DNA of 64,000 bases from NCBI GenBank assembly GCA_036874045.1, contig CM072341.1, positions 11,792,501 to 11,856,500 on the forward strand, written 5' to 3'. The DNA is from Cymodocea nodosa (lineage: Eukaryota; Streptophyta; Magnoliopsida; Alismatales; Cymodoceaceae). Shown in pieces: positions 53,201 through 57,889 of the stretch. The notes below the pieces were generated by a model that was not told the DNA's origin, did not search any database, and saw only the letters and a program-made list of their open reading frames with translations. Each line of letters begins with the position of its first letter. Within the stretch, counting starts at the first letter, position 1. Position numbers and translations under genes: made by a program.

Positions 53201-54123
53201 TGCCTGACCATTATTAACAGATACTCCTGATAACTGCACAGCATATTATTTATATAAATAGTTCAGGTGCTTCTTAAATGGGTCAAGGAAGAAGAATAAT
53301 ACCAGTATATAAATTAAGATTCAACATTATAGCTCAAAAATATTCTGAAGAATCAATCTCAATACCAGAAGAACTTGCTTCTTTTTTGCATTTGAGTTGA
53401 CAACAAGATCTTGTGAAACCTCGTGCATTGATGATGTCAAGTGTCTTCGTCCATTCTGAGAAAGGAAAGAGTTATGAGGTGAAAAGGACACTCTAGTACG
53501 AGAATAGTCAGTATTTTGTGCCAAAAAATAAACTAAGAATTTGTATGGATTCTAAAGATCTTCTCAATCATTTCATTCTTTATCTCAAAGAAAATCAGTT
53601 GACTGATGTAACTTAAGCTTGAATTTCCTCTTAGAAATTAAGATGGCGACATTGTTTCAATATATATCTTTTCAAGCAGTGAGAATTCAGATAACAAATT
53701 AAAGGAAGAAAACAGAGTAGAAACTTACCAACAAGGTAAGCCAATAACACAATTTTCAATATATGTTGGTGTACAATATTCTCTACAAAAGCTACAAAAG
53801 ACATCTATTTTAGTAAGATCTGCAAAAGTTCCTTAGTCTTTTATGGATCATACTAAAATAGACATCTTCAGTAGCTTTGTAAAGAGTCTTGGACACCAAA
53901 CATACGTTACGTTCAAAAGTAATGAAATTTGATGAATGATTGAACACTGTAGGGATCATCTACATGACTACCCAACATTGTTATGATAGCACAAAACTCT
54001 GTATCATGACTAAAGCAGGACATATTCCTGTACCATGATTCAAACTGAATTTCCTTACCATGCAGATGACATTTGCAACCTTCAAGTCTTGTTCCAATTC
54101 CATAACCAACTGCATACCCTTCA
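7443..54123 (-). CDS. VPS50: Syndetin/VPS50 homologue (EARP complex subunit), 17 internal exons, both ends outside window
   Basis: Join of 17 exons, listed separately. They read from 54,123 down to 7,443, total 2,492 nt, and give 830 codons without a stop (2 nt of a split codon at the start). Visible residues 1-232 correspond to the Vps54_N-like half (start [40 protein letters not shown]). Residues 233-600 are a Ser/Asn/Asp-rich linker ending in the acidic [12 protein letters not shown] and [10 protein letters not shown] motifs. Residues 601-830 are the Syndetin_C half ([34 protein letters not shown]). In animals VPS50 joins VPS51, VPS52 and VPS53 to form EARP, which tethers vesicles for endosomal recycling; a similar cytosolic, membrane-peripheral role in plants is inferred. 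No signal peptide or membrane segment is expected. VPS54 was considered, but the motif order I remember from plant syndetin fits better. No promoter, start codon or stop codon is visible. Confidence 0.9.
7900..7962 (-). CDS. VPS50: VPS50 visible exon 16
   Basis: 63 bp: one base finishes Gly, then [20 protein letters not shown], then two bases joined to exon 17 as an Ala codon (homologues have Gly). The acceptor is tcccag and the donor GTAAGA. Confidence 0.91.
8090..8735 (+). mobile_element. Ty1/Copia 3' end in VPS50 intron
   Basis: RNase H portion ([62 protein letters not shown]), then a purine-rich ttgaggg tract and an LTR 8,583-8,735 (TGTTAGATCC...TTTTCACA). It lies antisense to VPS50 between exons 15 and 16. 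5' truncated. Confidence 0.85.
8990..9060 (-). CDS. VPS50: VPS50 visible exon 15
   Basis: 71 bp, 23 codons plus two bases ([23 protein letters not shown]). The acceptor is cttcag and the donor GTAAAC; the last two bases join exon 16 as a Gly codon. Confidence 0.92.
9217..9342 (-). CDS. VPS50: VPS50 visible exon 14
   Basis: 126 bp, phase 0, residues 720-761 ([20 protein letters not shown] to [10 protein letters not shown]). The acceptor is tgtgtag and the donor GTACAT. The exon has no start codon of its own. Confidence 0.93.
9343..11459 (-). other. VPS50 intron 13-14 content
   Basis: Holds a probable minus-strand RTE-type remnant at ~10,190-10,560: in reverse it carries the 3'-untranslated signature of that family (seen here as cattc...tagctcaacattctaaaccat). 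A short (caaca)n run lies at ~10,163-10,182. The rest is AT-rich and unassigned. Confidence 0.45.
11460..11647 (-). CDS. VPS50: VPS50 visible exon 13
   Basis: 188 bp: two bases finish an Asn codon, then 62 codons ([17 protein letters not shown] to NTTFGLK). The acceptor tatag was chosen because the next AG would create an in-frame stop. The donor is GTAAAG. Confidence 0.92.
11737..11839 (-). CDS. VPS50: VPS50 visible exon 12
   Basis: 103 bp, 34 codons plus one base ([19 protein letters not shown] to SSDSLN). The hydrophobic, aromatic run matches the Syndetin_C core. The acceptor is tttacag and the donor GTAAGT. Confidence 0.93.
11872..11895. repeat. (GA)n microsatellite in a VPS50 intron
   Basis: Uninterrupted ga dinucleotides followed by a gt-rich run, inside the 151-bp intron between exons 11 and 12. 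On the transcribed strand this is a CT tract upstream of the exon 12 acceptor. Confidence 0.9.
11991..12054 (-). CDS. VPS50: VPS50 visible exon 11
   Basis: 64 bp: one base finishes the split Arg, then 21 codons [20 protein letters not shown] plus Lys. First exon of the Syndetin_C half. The acceptor is tttccag and the donor GTCTTC; the preceding intron is 95 bp. Confidence 0.93.
12150..12697 (-). CDS. VPS50: VPS50 visible exon 10
   Basis: 548 bp, residues 419-600 plus two bases. It begins [11 protein letters not shown], continues through a weakly conserved Ser/Asn-rich linker, and ends in the acidic [12 protein letters not shown] motif and [10 protein letters not shown], which I regard as the plant syndetin signature. 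The acceptor is ttccag and the donor GTACAC. Confidence 0.94.
12698..13360. other. VPS50 intron DNA, unassigned
   Basis: No domain, terminal repeat or gene seen; AT-rich. Confidence 0.5.
13362..14160. mobile_element. MITE-like AT-rich element (candidate)
   Basis: Opens with aggacttgtttgtgt and closes near acaacacaaatgttagg, an imperfect inverted match. The 500-bp centre is almost pure A/T. The same layout and a similar A/T core occur at 56.95-57.89 kb, and a shorter relative at 35.75-36.37 kb. No transposase; no clear target-site duplication. Confidence 0.5.
14281..14612. repeat. Direct repeat pair (~120 bp)
   Basis: About 14,281-14,402 and 14,491-14,612 share tatggactaa(g/a)taaaagatga, ggttaatatagaaaa, and tatagc(c/t)a(a/g)tt. 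Probably LTR debris; borders not fixed. Confidence 0.5.
15035..15440 (+). mobile_element. LTR + primer site-like + leader stub
   Basis: LTR-like 15,035-15,182 (TGTTATTAG...CATCTGCA), then tgctagcaatgca resembling a mutated iMet primer site, then ~240 bp of C-rich leader (accctaggatcc, aaaccctagcc). No coding domain or second LTR. Confidence 0.5.
15441..16381. other. VPS50 intron DNA, unassigned
   Basis: Only short stop-ridden frames; possibly the worn gag part of the stub to its left. Nothing specific recognised. Confidence 0.4.
16382..16939 (-). CDS. VPS50: VPS50 visible exon 9
   Basis: 558 bp, phase 0, residues 233-418. It begins AAECLALN, runs through a Ser/Asp-rich low-complexity linker, then a conserved segment with [33 protein letters not shown] and [19 protein letters not shown]. 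The acceptor is tttacag and the donor GTATGT. A 9,288-bp intron separates it from exon 8. Confidence 0.94.
17170..17440 (-). mobile_element. RTE-type LINE 3' remnant (probable)
   Basis: The run aataccttaatcccactatg followed by tggggtcattt, and later gttcatctacag, resembles the common plant RTE 3' end read in reverse. Short and eroded. Confidence 0.5.
17450..18128 (+). mobile_element. L1-type LINE 3' end (RNase H and tail)
   Basis: RNase H-like domain: [55 protein letters not shown]. It is followed by a 3' sequence ending ataaatagatcagggat and a T/A-rich tail. 5' truncated; related to the element at 1-2.2 kb. Confidence 0.85.
18474..18772 (+). repeat. Gypsy 5' LTR
   Basis: 299 bp; terminal TG has become CG, as shown by the intact TGATG of the partner LTR and by the adjoining TTGGC duplication. 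Confidence 0.88.
19030..20750 (-). mobile_element. L1-type LINE pieces nested in Gypsy gag-pol
   Basis: Minus-strand RT: RVKWLKEGDxNT-like block near 20,170, [52 protein letters not shown] (19,430-19,860), and the catalytic box LFVDDTILF near 19,210. A zf-RVT-like piece ([28 protein letters not shown]) lies at 20,430-20,740, on the wrong side of the RT for a single minus-strand element, so two insertions or a rearrangement are needed. Confidence 0.8.
22909..23095 (+). repeat. 37-38-bp tandem repeat, five copies
   Basis: Unit cagaagttttcaggtataaa + ctccagaaaccaacact, with ag/gg and c/t variants between copies; inside the solo LTR. Confidence 0.9.
23500..24340. repeat. Array of about 12 short inverted repeats
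   Basis: Each unit reads roughly tttcggatagtta, 4-9 spacer bases, taactctccgaaa, so each can fold on itself. Clear copies start near 23,511, 23,873, 23,916, 24,128, 24,171, 24,246 and 24,303; others are more worn. Confidence 0.85.
24954..25240 (+). repeat. Gypsy 3' LTR
   Basis: 287 bp, TGATGTAG...ATCCCA, after the purine tract aaggaaggggaga. Clearly collinear with the 5' LTR but with many substitutions and short indels. Confidence 0.88.
25246..25740. other. VPS50 intron DNA, unassigned
   Basis: A short direct repeat (gctaaatgagatatgtttttt twice near 25,400-25,440) and an (ata)n run. Otherwise nothing recognised. Confidence 0.5.
25740..26036 (-). mobile_element. Minus-strand LTR + primer site + leader stub
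   Basis: Read in reverse: LTR 26,036-25,903 (TGTTAAGTGTTGGGG...TCTTCACA), then a gatatcattgttcag primer-site-like sequence, then ~150 bp of leader. The same family occurs at 37.2 kb. No coding part. Confidence 0.65.
26228..26360 (-). CDS. VPS50: VPS50 visible exon 8
   Basis: 133 bp: one base finishes the split Arg, then 44 codons ([20 protein letters not shown] to NFRPEEH). The acceptor is tggcag and the donor GTAAGA. Residues 188-232, end of the Vps54_N-like half. Confidence 0.94.
26753..27799 (+). mobile_element. Ty1/Copia with internal deletion, both LTRs present
   Basis: LTRs 26,753-26,892 and 27,660-27,799 are both 140 bp (TGTTAGAGTTATTAATATGTT...TTCACA). A primer site (tggtagcaaagcc) and C-rich leader follow the first. 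The middle keeps only the RNase H end ([18 protein letters not shown] in broken frames; [13 protein letters not shown]; NKLDMLDIY). No target duplication found. Sense-opposed to VPS50, between exons 7 and 8. Confidence 0.85.
28237..28265 (-). CDS. VPS50: VPS50 visible exon 7 (29-bp microexon)
   Basis: Only 29 bp: nine codons (EIAENAQRN) plus two bases of an Arg codon finished by exon 8. The acceptor is attgcag and the donor GTGAAT. Homologues have a short [13 protein letters not shown] passage here. Skipping this exon would shift the reading frame. Confidence 0.85.
28878..28898. repeat. (TA)n tract, left of MITE candidate
   Basis: Simple dinucleotide run. Confidence 0.85.
28914..29158. mobile_element. 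MITE candidate with palindromic terminal inverted repeats
   Basis: The left end ggcgcccacagcaaaatta + ctgtgggtg and the right end caccca caac aattttg ctgtgggcacc are inverted copies, and each is itself nearly palindromic. Length ~245 bp. (TA)n tracts lie on both sides. No coding content. Confidence 0.7.
29176..29238. repeat. (AT)n followed by (GTAT)n microsatellite
   Basis: About 29 bases of at dinucleotide, then eight or so gtat units. Confidence 0.9.
29330..29598 (-). mobile_element. Minus-strand Copia LTR + primer site + leader stub
   Basis: In reverse: LTR 29,598-29,452 (TGTTTAATATAATATGG...AAATCTCACA) then tgctattagagtttgg, a worn iMet-type primer site, then a leader with (ccacca)n. 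No coding part. Confidence 0.7.
29599..30723. other. VPS50 intron DNA, unassigned
   Basis: AT-rich. Short local repetition of aacaatgcactgtaccaaaca near 30,210 and 30,280. Nothing else recognised. Confidence 0.5.
30724..30900 (+). mobile_element. LTR + primer site-like stub
   Basis: TGTTAAGTGTAAGGGTATTA...cactcccactatgtaaccca, a (ctt)n-rich end, then ttattgtatcaaaattt resembling a decayed primer site. No downstream gag seen. Confidence 0.6.
31199..31318 (-). CDS. VPS50: VPS50 visible exon 6
   Basis: 120 bp, phase 0, residues 139-178 ([20 protein letters not shown], then [15 protein letters not shown]). The acceptor is attctag and the donor GTACTT. This is the most conserved stretch of the N-terminal half. 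Confidence 0.94.
31643..32290 (+). mobile_element. L1-type LINE RT fragment with internal tandem duplication
   Basis: RT block at 31,740-31,980: [20 protein letters not shown], then [19 protein letters not shown] and a DMVQKIDK motif. The segment 31,900-32,085 is repeated at 32,095-32,285 (shared aaaaaacatca/attgtt, atggtgca(g/a)aaaattgata, ccaattattgga), so the LINE was cut and its end duplicated. Confidence 0.8.
32291..33200. other. Unassigned, with a ~51-bp tandem duplication
   Basis: Two copies of ac(t)ttccacaaaagga...gaagcaaaaaggaaatac at ~32,328-32,420. Open stretches of 60-95 codons overlap on several frames and match nothing I know; they may be LINE-derived or repeat-derived. Confidence 0.45.
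33201..33762. other. VPS50 intron DNA, unassigned
   Basis: No feature recognised. Confidence 0.5.
33763..33846 (-). CDS. VPS50: VPS50 visible exon 5
   Basis: 84 bp, phase 0, residues 111-138 ([19 protein letters not shown] to ENYLT). The acceptor is tctgcag and the donor GTAAGT. Confidence 0.93.
34449..34621 (-). repeat. Minus-strand Copia 3' LTR with polypurine tract
   Basis: 173 bp; in reverse TGTTAGAGTCTATG...TTCCTACA. It is preceded (at 34,622-34,635) by cttgaggggaag, a good polypurine tract. Adjoining sequence to ~35,020 is probably the worn internal part, but no domain is recognisable. Confidence 0.75.
35021..35747. other. VPS50 intron DNA, T/C-rich then unassigned
   Basis: 35,090-35,270 is a strongly pyrimidine-rich tract; the rest has no recognisable feature. 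Confidence 0.5.
35748..36374. mobile_element. MITE-like element (candidate)
   Basis: Left end aggcctgtttgtgtacccag and right end ctcatacacagacctct are imperfect inverted repeats. The inner ends carry agaaagtgac and its inverse tcactttct several times. The centre is A/T-rich. No clear target duplication. Confidence 0.6.
36660..37322 (-). mobile_element. Minus-strand LTR + primer site + leader stub next to exon 4
   Basis: Reverse reading: LTR ~37,322-37,201 ending TGTCTTCACA, then tgatatcagggtttagg, then ~500 bp of leader without domains. Same family as 25.9 kb. It ends about 38 bp from the exon 4 donor. Confidence 0.65.
37361..37447 (-). CDS. VPS50: VPS50 visible exon 4
   Basis: 87 bp, phase 0, residues 82-110 ([15 protein letters not shown], then MQEMSRGVE). 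It is separated from exon 3 by only 121 bp. The donor GTGATG is about 38 bp from a retrotransposon LTR that ends near 37,322. Confidence 0.93.
37569..37658 (-). CDS. VPS50: VPS50 visible exon 3
   Basis: 90 bp, phase 0, residues 52-81, from [16 protein letters not shown] to LVEEGNYVR. The acceptor is ttttatag and the donor GTATGA. It reads straight on from exon 2 across the longest intron of the window. Confidence 0.93.
37659..38925. other. Giant VPS50 intron, exon-3-proximal part
   Basis: No transposon domain or gene recognised; a short open frame at 38,373-38,570 is basic and of no known kind. Confidence 0.45.
38926..40150 (+). mobile_element. Ty1/Copia 5' part (LTR, primer site, gag)
   Basis: LTR 38,926-~39,073 (TGTTAGGACTATTATG; carries a (GA)n run), primer site tggtacctgagccc, C-rich leader, then gag at 39,400-40,030 ([19 protein letters not shown], later [13 protein letters not shown]), broken by stops. 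Cut off by LINE sequence near 40,150. Same family as 5.6 kb. Confidence 0.82.
38999..39020. repeat. (GA)n microsatellite
   Basis: Eleven ag/ga units inside the Copia LTR. Confidence 0.9.
40150..40850 (+). mobile_element. L1-type LINE fragment (zf-RVT region)
   Basis: [46 protein letters not shown]: the Cys/His pattern of zf-RVT. Preceded by a Lys-rich open stretch (40,153-40,476). No 3' tail seen. Confidence 0.7.
41747..41900 (+). repeat. 49-bp tandem repeat
   Basis: Two identical 49-bp copies (41,747-41,795; 41,796-41,844; start gctgcatttctcctgcctgc), a third with an internal deletion to 41,882, and the start of a fourth. Confidence 0.93.
41901..43148. other. Possible LTR-derived repeat, unassigned
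   Basis: No coding domain. Short phrases recur in diverged form (e.g. aattttgtaccataacttatg, aaatctggtgctaagtaaatc), reminiscent of long Gypsy LTRs. Contains the palindrome gatctacttgaatcagtagatc-like at 42,199-42,220. Could instead be the 5' region of the Harbinger element to its right. Confidence 0.35.
43149..44060 (+). pseudogene. Harbinger ORF1, Myb/SANT-like protein, broken
   Basis: Start [13 protein letters not shown]. Later frames give [20 protein letters not shown], a stretch typical of plant Myb/SANT-like (Myb_DNA-bind_3) Harbinger ORF1 proteins, and a Lys/Arg-rich tract ([13 protein letters not shown]). Several stops and frameshifts. In intact elements this protein assists the transposase in DNA binding and import. 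Confidence 0.65.
44414..45762 (+). pseudogene. PIF/Harbinger transposase (DDE_Tnp_4), broken
   Basis: N-part [20 protein letters not shown] and [12 protein letters not shown] probable intron (GT at ~44,963 to AG at ~45,039) precedes [14 protein letters not shown] with the first catalytic Asp. [15 protein letters not shown] carries the second. The third site reads [11 protein letters not shown], where Glu is expected (VIER/VIEQ), so it has become Lys. The C-terminus ends in [11 protein letters not shown]. Internal stops also rule out activity. Confidence 0.82.
46200..47131 (-). mobile_element. L1-type LINE, endonuclease part (split by Gypsy)
   Basis: Minus strand: [13 protein letters not shown] followed by stop then ETK (family LQETK), [32 protein letters not shown]: the apurinic endonuclease of ORF2. 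Its 5' continuation is across the Gypsy insertion at 51,563. Confidence 0.82.
47132..47395 (+). repeat. Gypsy 5' LTR
   Basis: 264 bp, TGTAACAAACAT...GTGTCGCA. Confidence 0.88.
51327..51562 (+). repeat. Gypsy 3' LTR
   Basis: 236 bp, TATAACAAATAT...ACCCCGCA; first G has become A. Collinear with the 5' LTR, with small deletions. Confidence 0.88.
51563..52570 (-). mobile_element. LINE upstream part beyond the Gypsy insertion (probable)
   Basis: Reverse frames are stop-ridden but include LEFFCDG and a hydrophobic/aromatic passage that fits LINE ORF1 material. Assignment rests mainly on position: same strand, upstream of the endonuclease, joined across a target duplication. Confidence 0.45.
52571..53365. 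other. Giant VPS50 intron, exon-2-proximal part
   Basis: An open stretch at 52,635-52,964 (+) matches no family I know. Nothing else recognised. Confidence 0.45.
53366..53455 (-). CDS. VPS50: VPS50 visible exon 2
   Basis: 90 bp, phase 0 at both ends, visible residues 22-51 ([19 protein letters not shown], then a KKK patch and VLL). The donor GTATTG was chosen over a GT nine bases earlier because it keeps the VLL that homologues show before DMLP. The intron after it is 15,707 bp. Confidence 0.88.
53456..54058. other. VPS50 intron 1-2
   Basis: 603 bp without transposon signatures; the only medium-length intron here that looks free of insertions. Confidence 0.6.
54059..54123 (-). CDS. VPS50: VPS50 visible exon 1
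   Basis: 65 bp. The acceptor is ttttaccag and the donor GTAAGG. The first two bases finish a codon; the exon then encodes [20 protein letters not shown] plus Met. Upstream exons encoding the N-terminus were looked for to 64,000 and not found. Confidence 0.88.
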
Positions 54124-54519
54124 CTGGTAAAAAAAAATAAACATACAAAAATCTCTTAATGTTAATAGGTATTCAGGTAAAAAGGCTCATTTATTAATGG
54201 CATGGAAAAAATGTAAAGCCTTAACTATGAAAGAGTACAGGATCACAACCATAAATATGAAACATCACAGTTTAACCATTAACTGGCCTGAATAGAGTGG
54301 GGCATGAACCAACCCAATTTCAAGCCAGGACCATTAACAATTAACCCATAATATGTTGAGTTGGTGAACAGAATATTTAATTGATCGTTTGGTTAACCAA
54401 TCAGACATGATTACCTGTTAAACCAAGTTAACCTAATTGATTGTTTGGTTAACCAACCCATTAAATATTCCATATTTGTGTTCACTTTATATCTGCTGGC
54501 TGCTGCAGCCAAAGCTTCA
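54124..54519. other. VPS50 intron upstream of visible exon 1
   Basis: Contains a repeated ttgat(t/c)gtttggttaaccaa phrase near 54,380 and 54,440. No exon of the gene found. Confidence 0.5.
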
Positions 54520-55853
54520 TTTAGAAGCCTTTTTTTAACAGTAGAAAGTAAATGCATTAAAAAAAGAAACAAAGGGAAAAATAGAAACAGTCAAAAAACA
54601 GGATACCTAGGGAATAGAATCCAGACCCTGGAACTAGGAAAAAGTATACAAGGAGCACAAAAAAGTTCAACAGCAATTCCTCATTAAGGTGTCAAAGTGC
54701 CCCTTGCAAGGAATAGTGAACAGGAACAGGAGCTTATCAATGACAGCCTCCTTCCACCCTCAAGAGTTCATCTTCGAAGAGTATAATATTACTGGCCAGC
54801 CAAAAAGCACACTAAATAGTTTGAAGAATGATTCCCTGGATCAGTTTCCACTAGCCCTAGTAAGAATCAGACCTTTGACACAAGTCCCAAAATTCCTCCA
54901 ATGAGGACTGGGCAAGGACAGGAAGCTTTGAAATAGGTTCAATAATGACCATACCAGCATCCAATAATGACCTGCCCAAGGTGGGTTCCAGATTTTCCAC
55001 CGTCATAAAGTCTTCAACTCAATTTCTCAAGTGGTGCCAAATTGAAGGCTTTTAATGCCCTTGATACCTATCCCTTCATTTTGATCTGCAGACATTAGGC
55101 TATGCAACAAGGAAGAGACCTTTAGAAGCATTTTTCTTGCTGCATTTCCAAAGGAAGTCCATCATGATGCTGTTGAAGTGAATTAATACAGAAGTCAGAA
55201 CTCTGAAAATAGAGAGTTGGTACATAAATAGAGCCATTGATATGAAGTCATCATGCCACTGAAAAGATAGGAATCTCCCAACCAACCCAGACAATCAACC
55301 CAAAAATTGAGAGATGGCAGGTCCCCGATCCTTTTTGGAAAGTGGTAGAGCAAGGTAATTGATAGGCAAAGTAGAAATCTAACACCCAAGGAAACCAACA
55401 GGGAAAGACAGTGGGCTCCAAACATAAGGTACCAGCCACTGTAAATTTATGAGATTGACAGAAAGGCCCCATGATATACCAAACATGCCTAGAATGAAAG
55501 CAATTCACCACATTCATATGCTTAACACAAAATATAATGGCATCATCAACGTACTGTAAAAAGGGAACACTAAGAGTCTCCCGCTCAGGTGAAAAACCAA
55601 GAATCTTCTCCCATGCCATTGCCTTAATCATGAGCCTGCTAAAATTTCTGATACCAGTGTAAAAAGAAGGGAAGATGCAGAGAACCTCAACTTAGACCCA
55701 TGGCAAAATTTAGCCAAAACATGTAGATTTTCACAAATGTCAACAAACTAGCTGCCTATGTTTCAGGCTTTCAGCAAAGGCAAGAATTTTTTCAACATAC
55801 AGTTGATATATCAGTACCAAACTTCATGCTGAATGAAGTTTCAATTCTCTTGT
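54520..55853 (-). mobile_element. L1-type LINE, RT and downstream part
   Basis: Minus strand: FSRLMIKAMAWEKILGFSPE, catalytic box FLQYVDDAIIFC, then the post-RT region (GSGTCHLSIFGLIV; GRFLSFQ) and a stop-ridden 3' part to ~54,520. The upstream end stops at the Copia LTR at 55,854; no continuing LINE sequence was recognised beyond 61,513. Confidence 0.82.
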
Positions 55854-55994
55854 TGTGAGAGAATATAAAGTGTATGGTAAATGGATCTTAAGGATCCTTT
55901 TACCCATTTACCTCTTGTATTTATTCTCTTGTTAGTGAAATGAAGATAATATTTTCTCCTTCCCTAATCCACCTTCTCTAAACCAAATTGCACA
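55854..55994 (+). repeat. Copia 5' LTR
   Basis: 141 bp, TGTGAGAGAATATAA...AATTGCACA. Confidence 0.93.
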
Positions 55995-56954
55995 TGGTAT
56001 CAAAGCTCAAAGCATTTAATGTTGATCCAGGGTTAATCGTGCTTTTCCTCCTTTCTCACAAACACGAGTAAGACATCCAAGCCACCATCAAGTTGGAGCT
56101 CACCATCTGAATTGTTGTCTGTCATCTGAAGTTGTTGTGAGTGTAGTGCAGGAATGCAGCCTTCAAGTAGTCGTGTCTGAAGTCGCTACAAGTGCGGCAT
56201 CAAAGTGCAGCCTCCAAGTAGCTGCGTCTGAAGTTGTTGCAAGTGTAACGCTGAGGTGTGGCCTCTAAGTAGCCGCATCAACTTGGATCACAAGTGCGTA
56301 ATTAGCATGGCCAAACATGCATTGCCAAATGGTTTTTTTGAAAAGCTCATGGTGACCGATGTTAAACTCAATGAATGAAACTACCACTTGTGGGCACCAA
56401 CCTTTGAAACATTCATAATCTCGTAGCTGAAGGAACATCACCTCTTCGATAACCCACTAGATGACAAATCCAACAAGTATGTAGCCTAGAGAGCATCTAA
56501 TGTTGCTATTATCTCTGGACTCTTCAACAATGTAGAAGAGCATATCGCATGAAGCTTTACACAAATTCATCCCGCTTGTCAAATTAAGGAGAATCTTCGT
56601 GCAACTTATGGAAATAAATAGAACATCTCATGAGTGTATGAAGTCTATGAGACTCTTTTCACACATAAACAAAGAGATGGGACTATTCATACCTTTTTCA
56701 ATCAGCTTAAAGGTCTCCTTGCCGAGTTAGATGTATATCACCCTCCAACTCCTAATATTCCCACATAGAGGCACTACCATGAGGAGCTTGGAATAGCGTT
56801 GTTTCTTATTGACCTTCATCCTGAGCTTTCCACATAGGTCAGAGGTCAAATCCTTGTTGCTGACGTACTACCATCTCTTCAAGCATCTTTCAACAAAGTT
56901 CTTCCAGTTGCTATAGCATCCAAGTCTATAGCTATAGTTTTCATTGGTCCCCAA

Positions 56955-57889
56955 GAGGGGGTTTGTGTGACTGGAAAATAAGGAGAAATTGAGGGAAAAT
57001 AAATGGCGGGAAAAGTTTTCCTAACATTTCTTATGATTATGCTAATAGAAATGGAAGGAGATGATTTCCTATTGTTTCCTTCTATATTAAAAAAAACGTT
57101 TCCCATCATTTCTTACCTCACTCCTTTGGAAATGATGGAAAATGACATAGACTTATAATATAATAAATAATATATAATTATTAATATAATTATAATAGAT
57201 TAAAATATAATAATTATAATTACAATAATAAATAATATATTATAATTATAACACATTAAAATAATAACATTAACATGATATCAAGAAGTATAATTATAAT
57301 AATAAATAAATAACAACATATTATAATTACAATAGATTAAAATAAAAAAATAATGTTGAAAAATGATACTAGATTATAATACATTAAAATATAATAACAT
57401 TAATGTTATAAGAATAAATAATATATTAAGATATTCAACAACTTAATAATATGTTAAATAAGTAACATTAATTCCAACACAACTTAATAATATTAAATAA
57501 TACATTAACATGTTATTTCTGAAAGAAAATTAGATTATAATGAACAATGTTGTCTATGTTAATTACAAATATATTATTTCACATGTTACATCTATATTTA
57601 ATGAAATATTAATATATACTATAATATTTAAAATATTACTTTTCAAATATAATATTTTTTAATTTATTTTTTTTTTTTTAAAAATTTTAAATTTCCTATC
57701 ATTTTTATCAAGCTAGTAGTAATTTTTGTCAATTTATTATTTAATATTTTAAAATAATACAATTTCTATCATTTACTACAATTGCACAAACATCTCATTT
57801 TTTGTTTTTCAATCATTTCCTATCATATCCTATCATGCCCTACCATTCCTATTTCCTATCATGCCCTATACACAAATAGACCCTCAATA
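56955..57889. mobile_element. MITE-like AT-rich insertion in Copia gag
   Basis: The left end gagggggtttgtgtg and right end cacaaatagaccct are imperfect inverted repeats, flanked by CAA on both sides (possible 3-bp duplication). The core is (aat/tat)-rich like 13.4-14.1 kb. Gag continues in the expected order on the far side, which shows it is an insertion. Confidence 0.72.

Noticed and set aside
7443..54123. Assignment to VPS54 of the GARP complex
   Set aside because: Both families share the Vps54_N-like half, but the acidic linker motif and the [22 protein letters not shown]-terminal half fit plant syndetin as I remember it.
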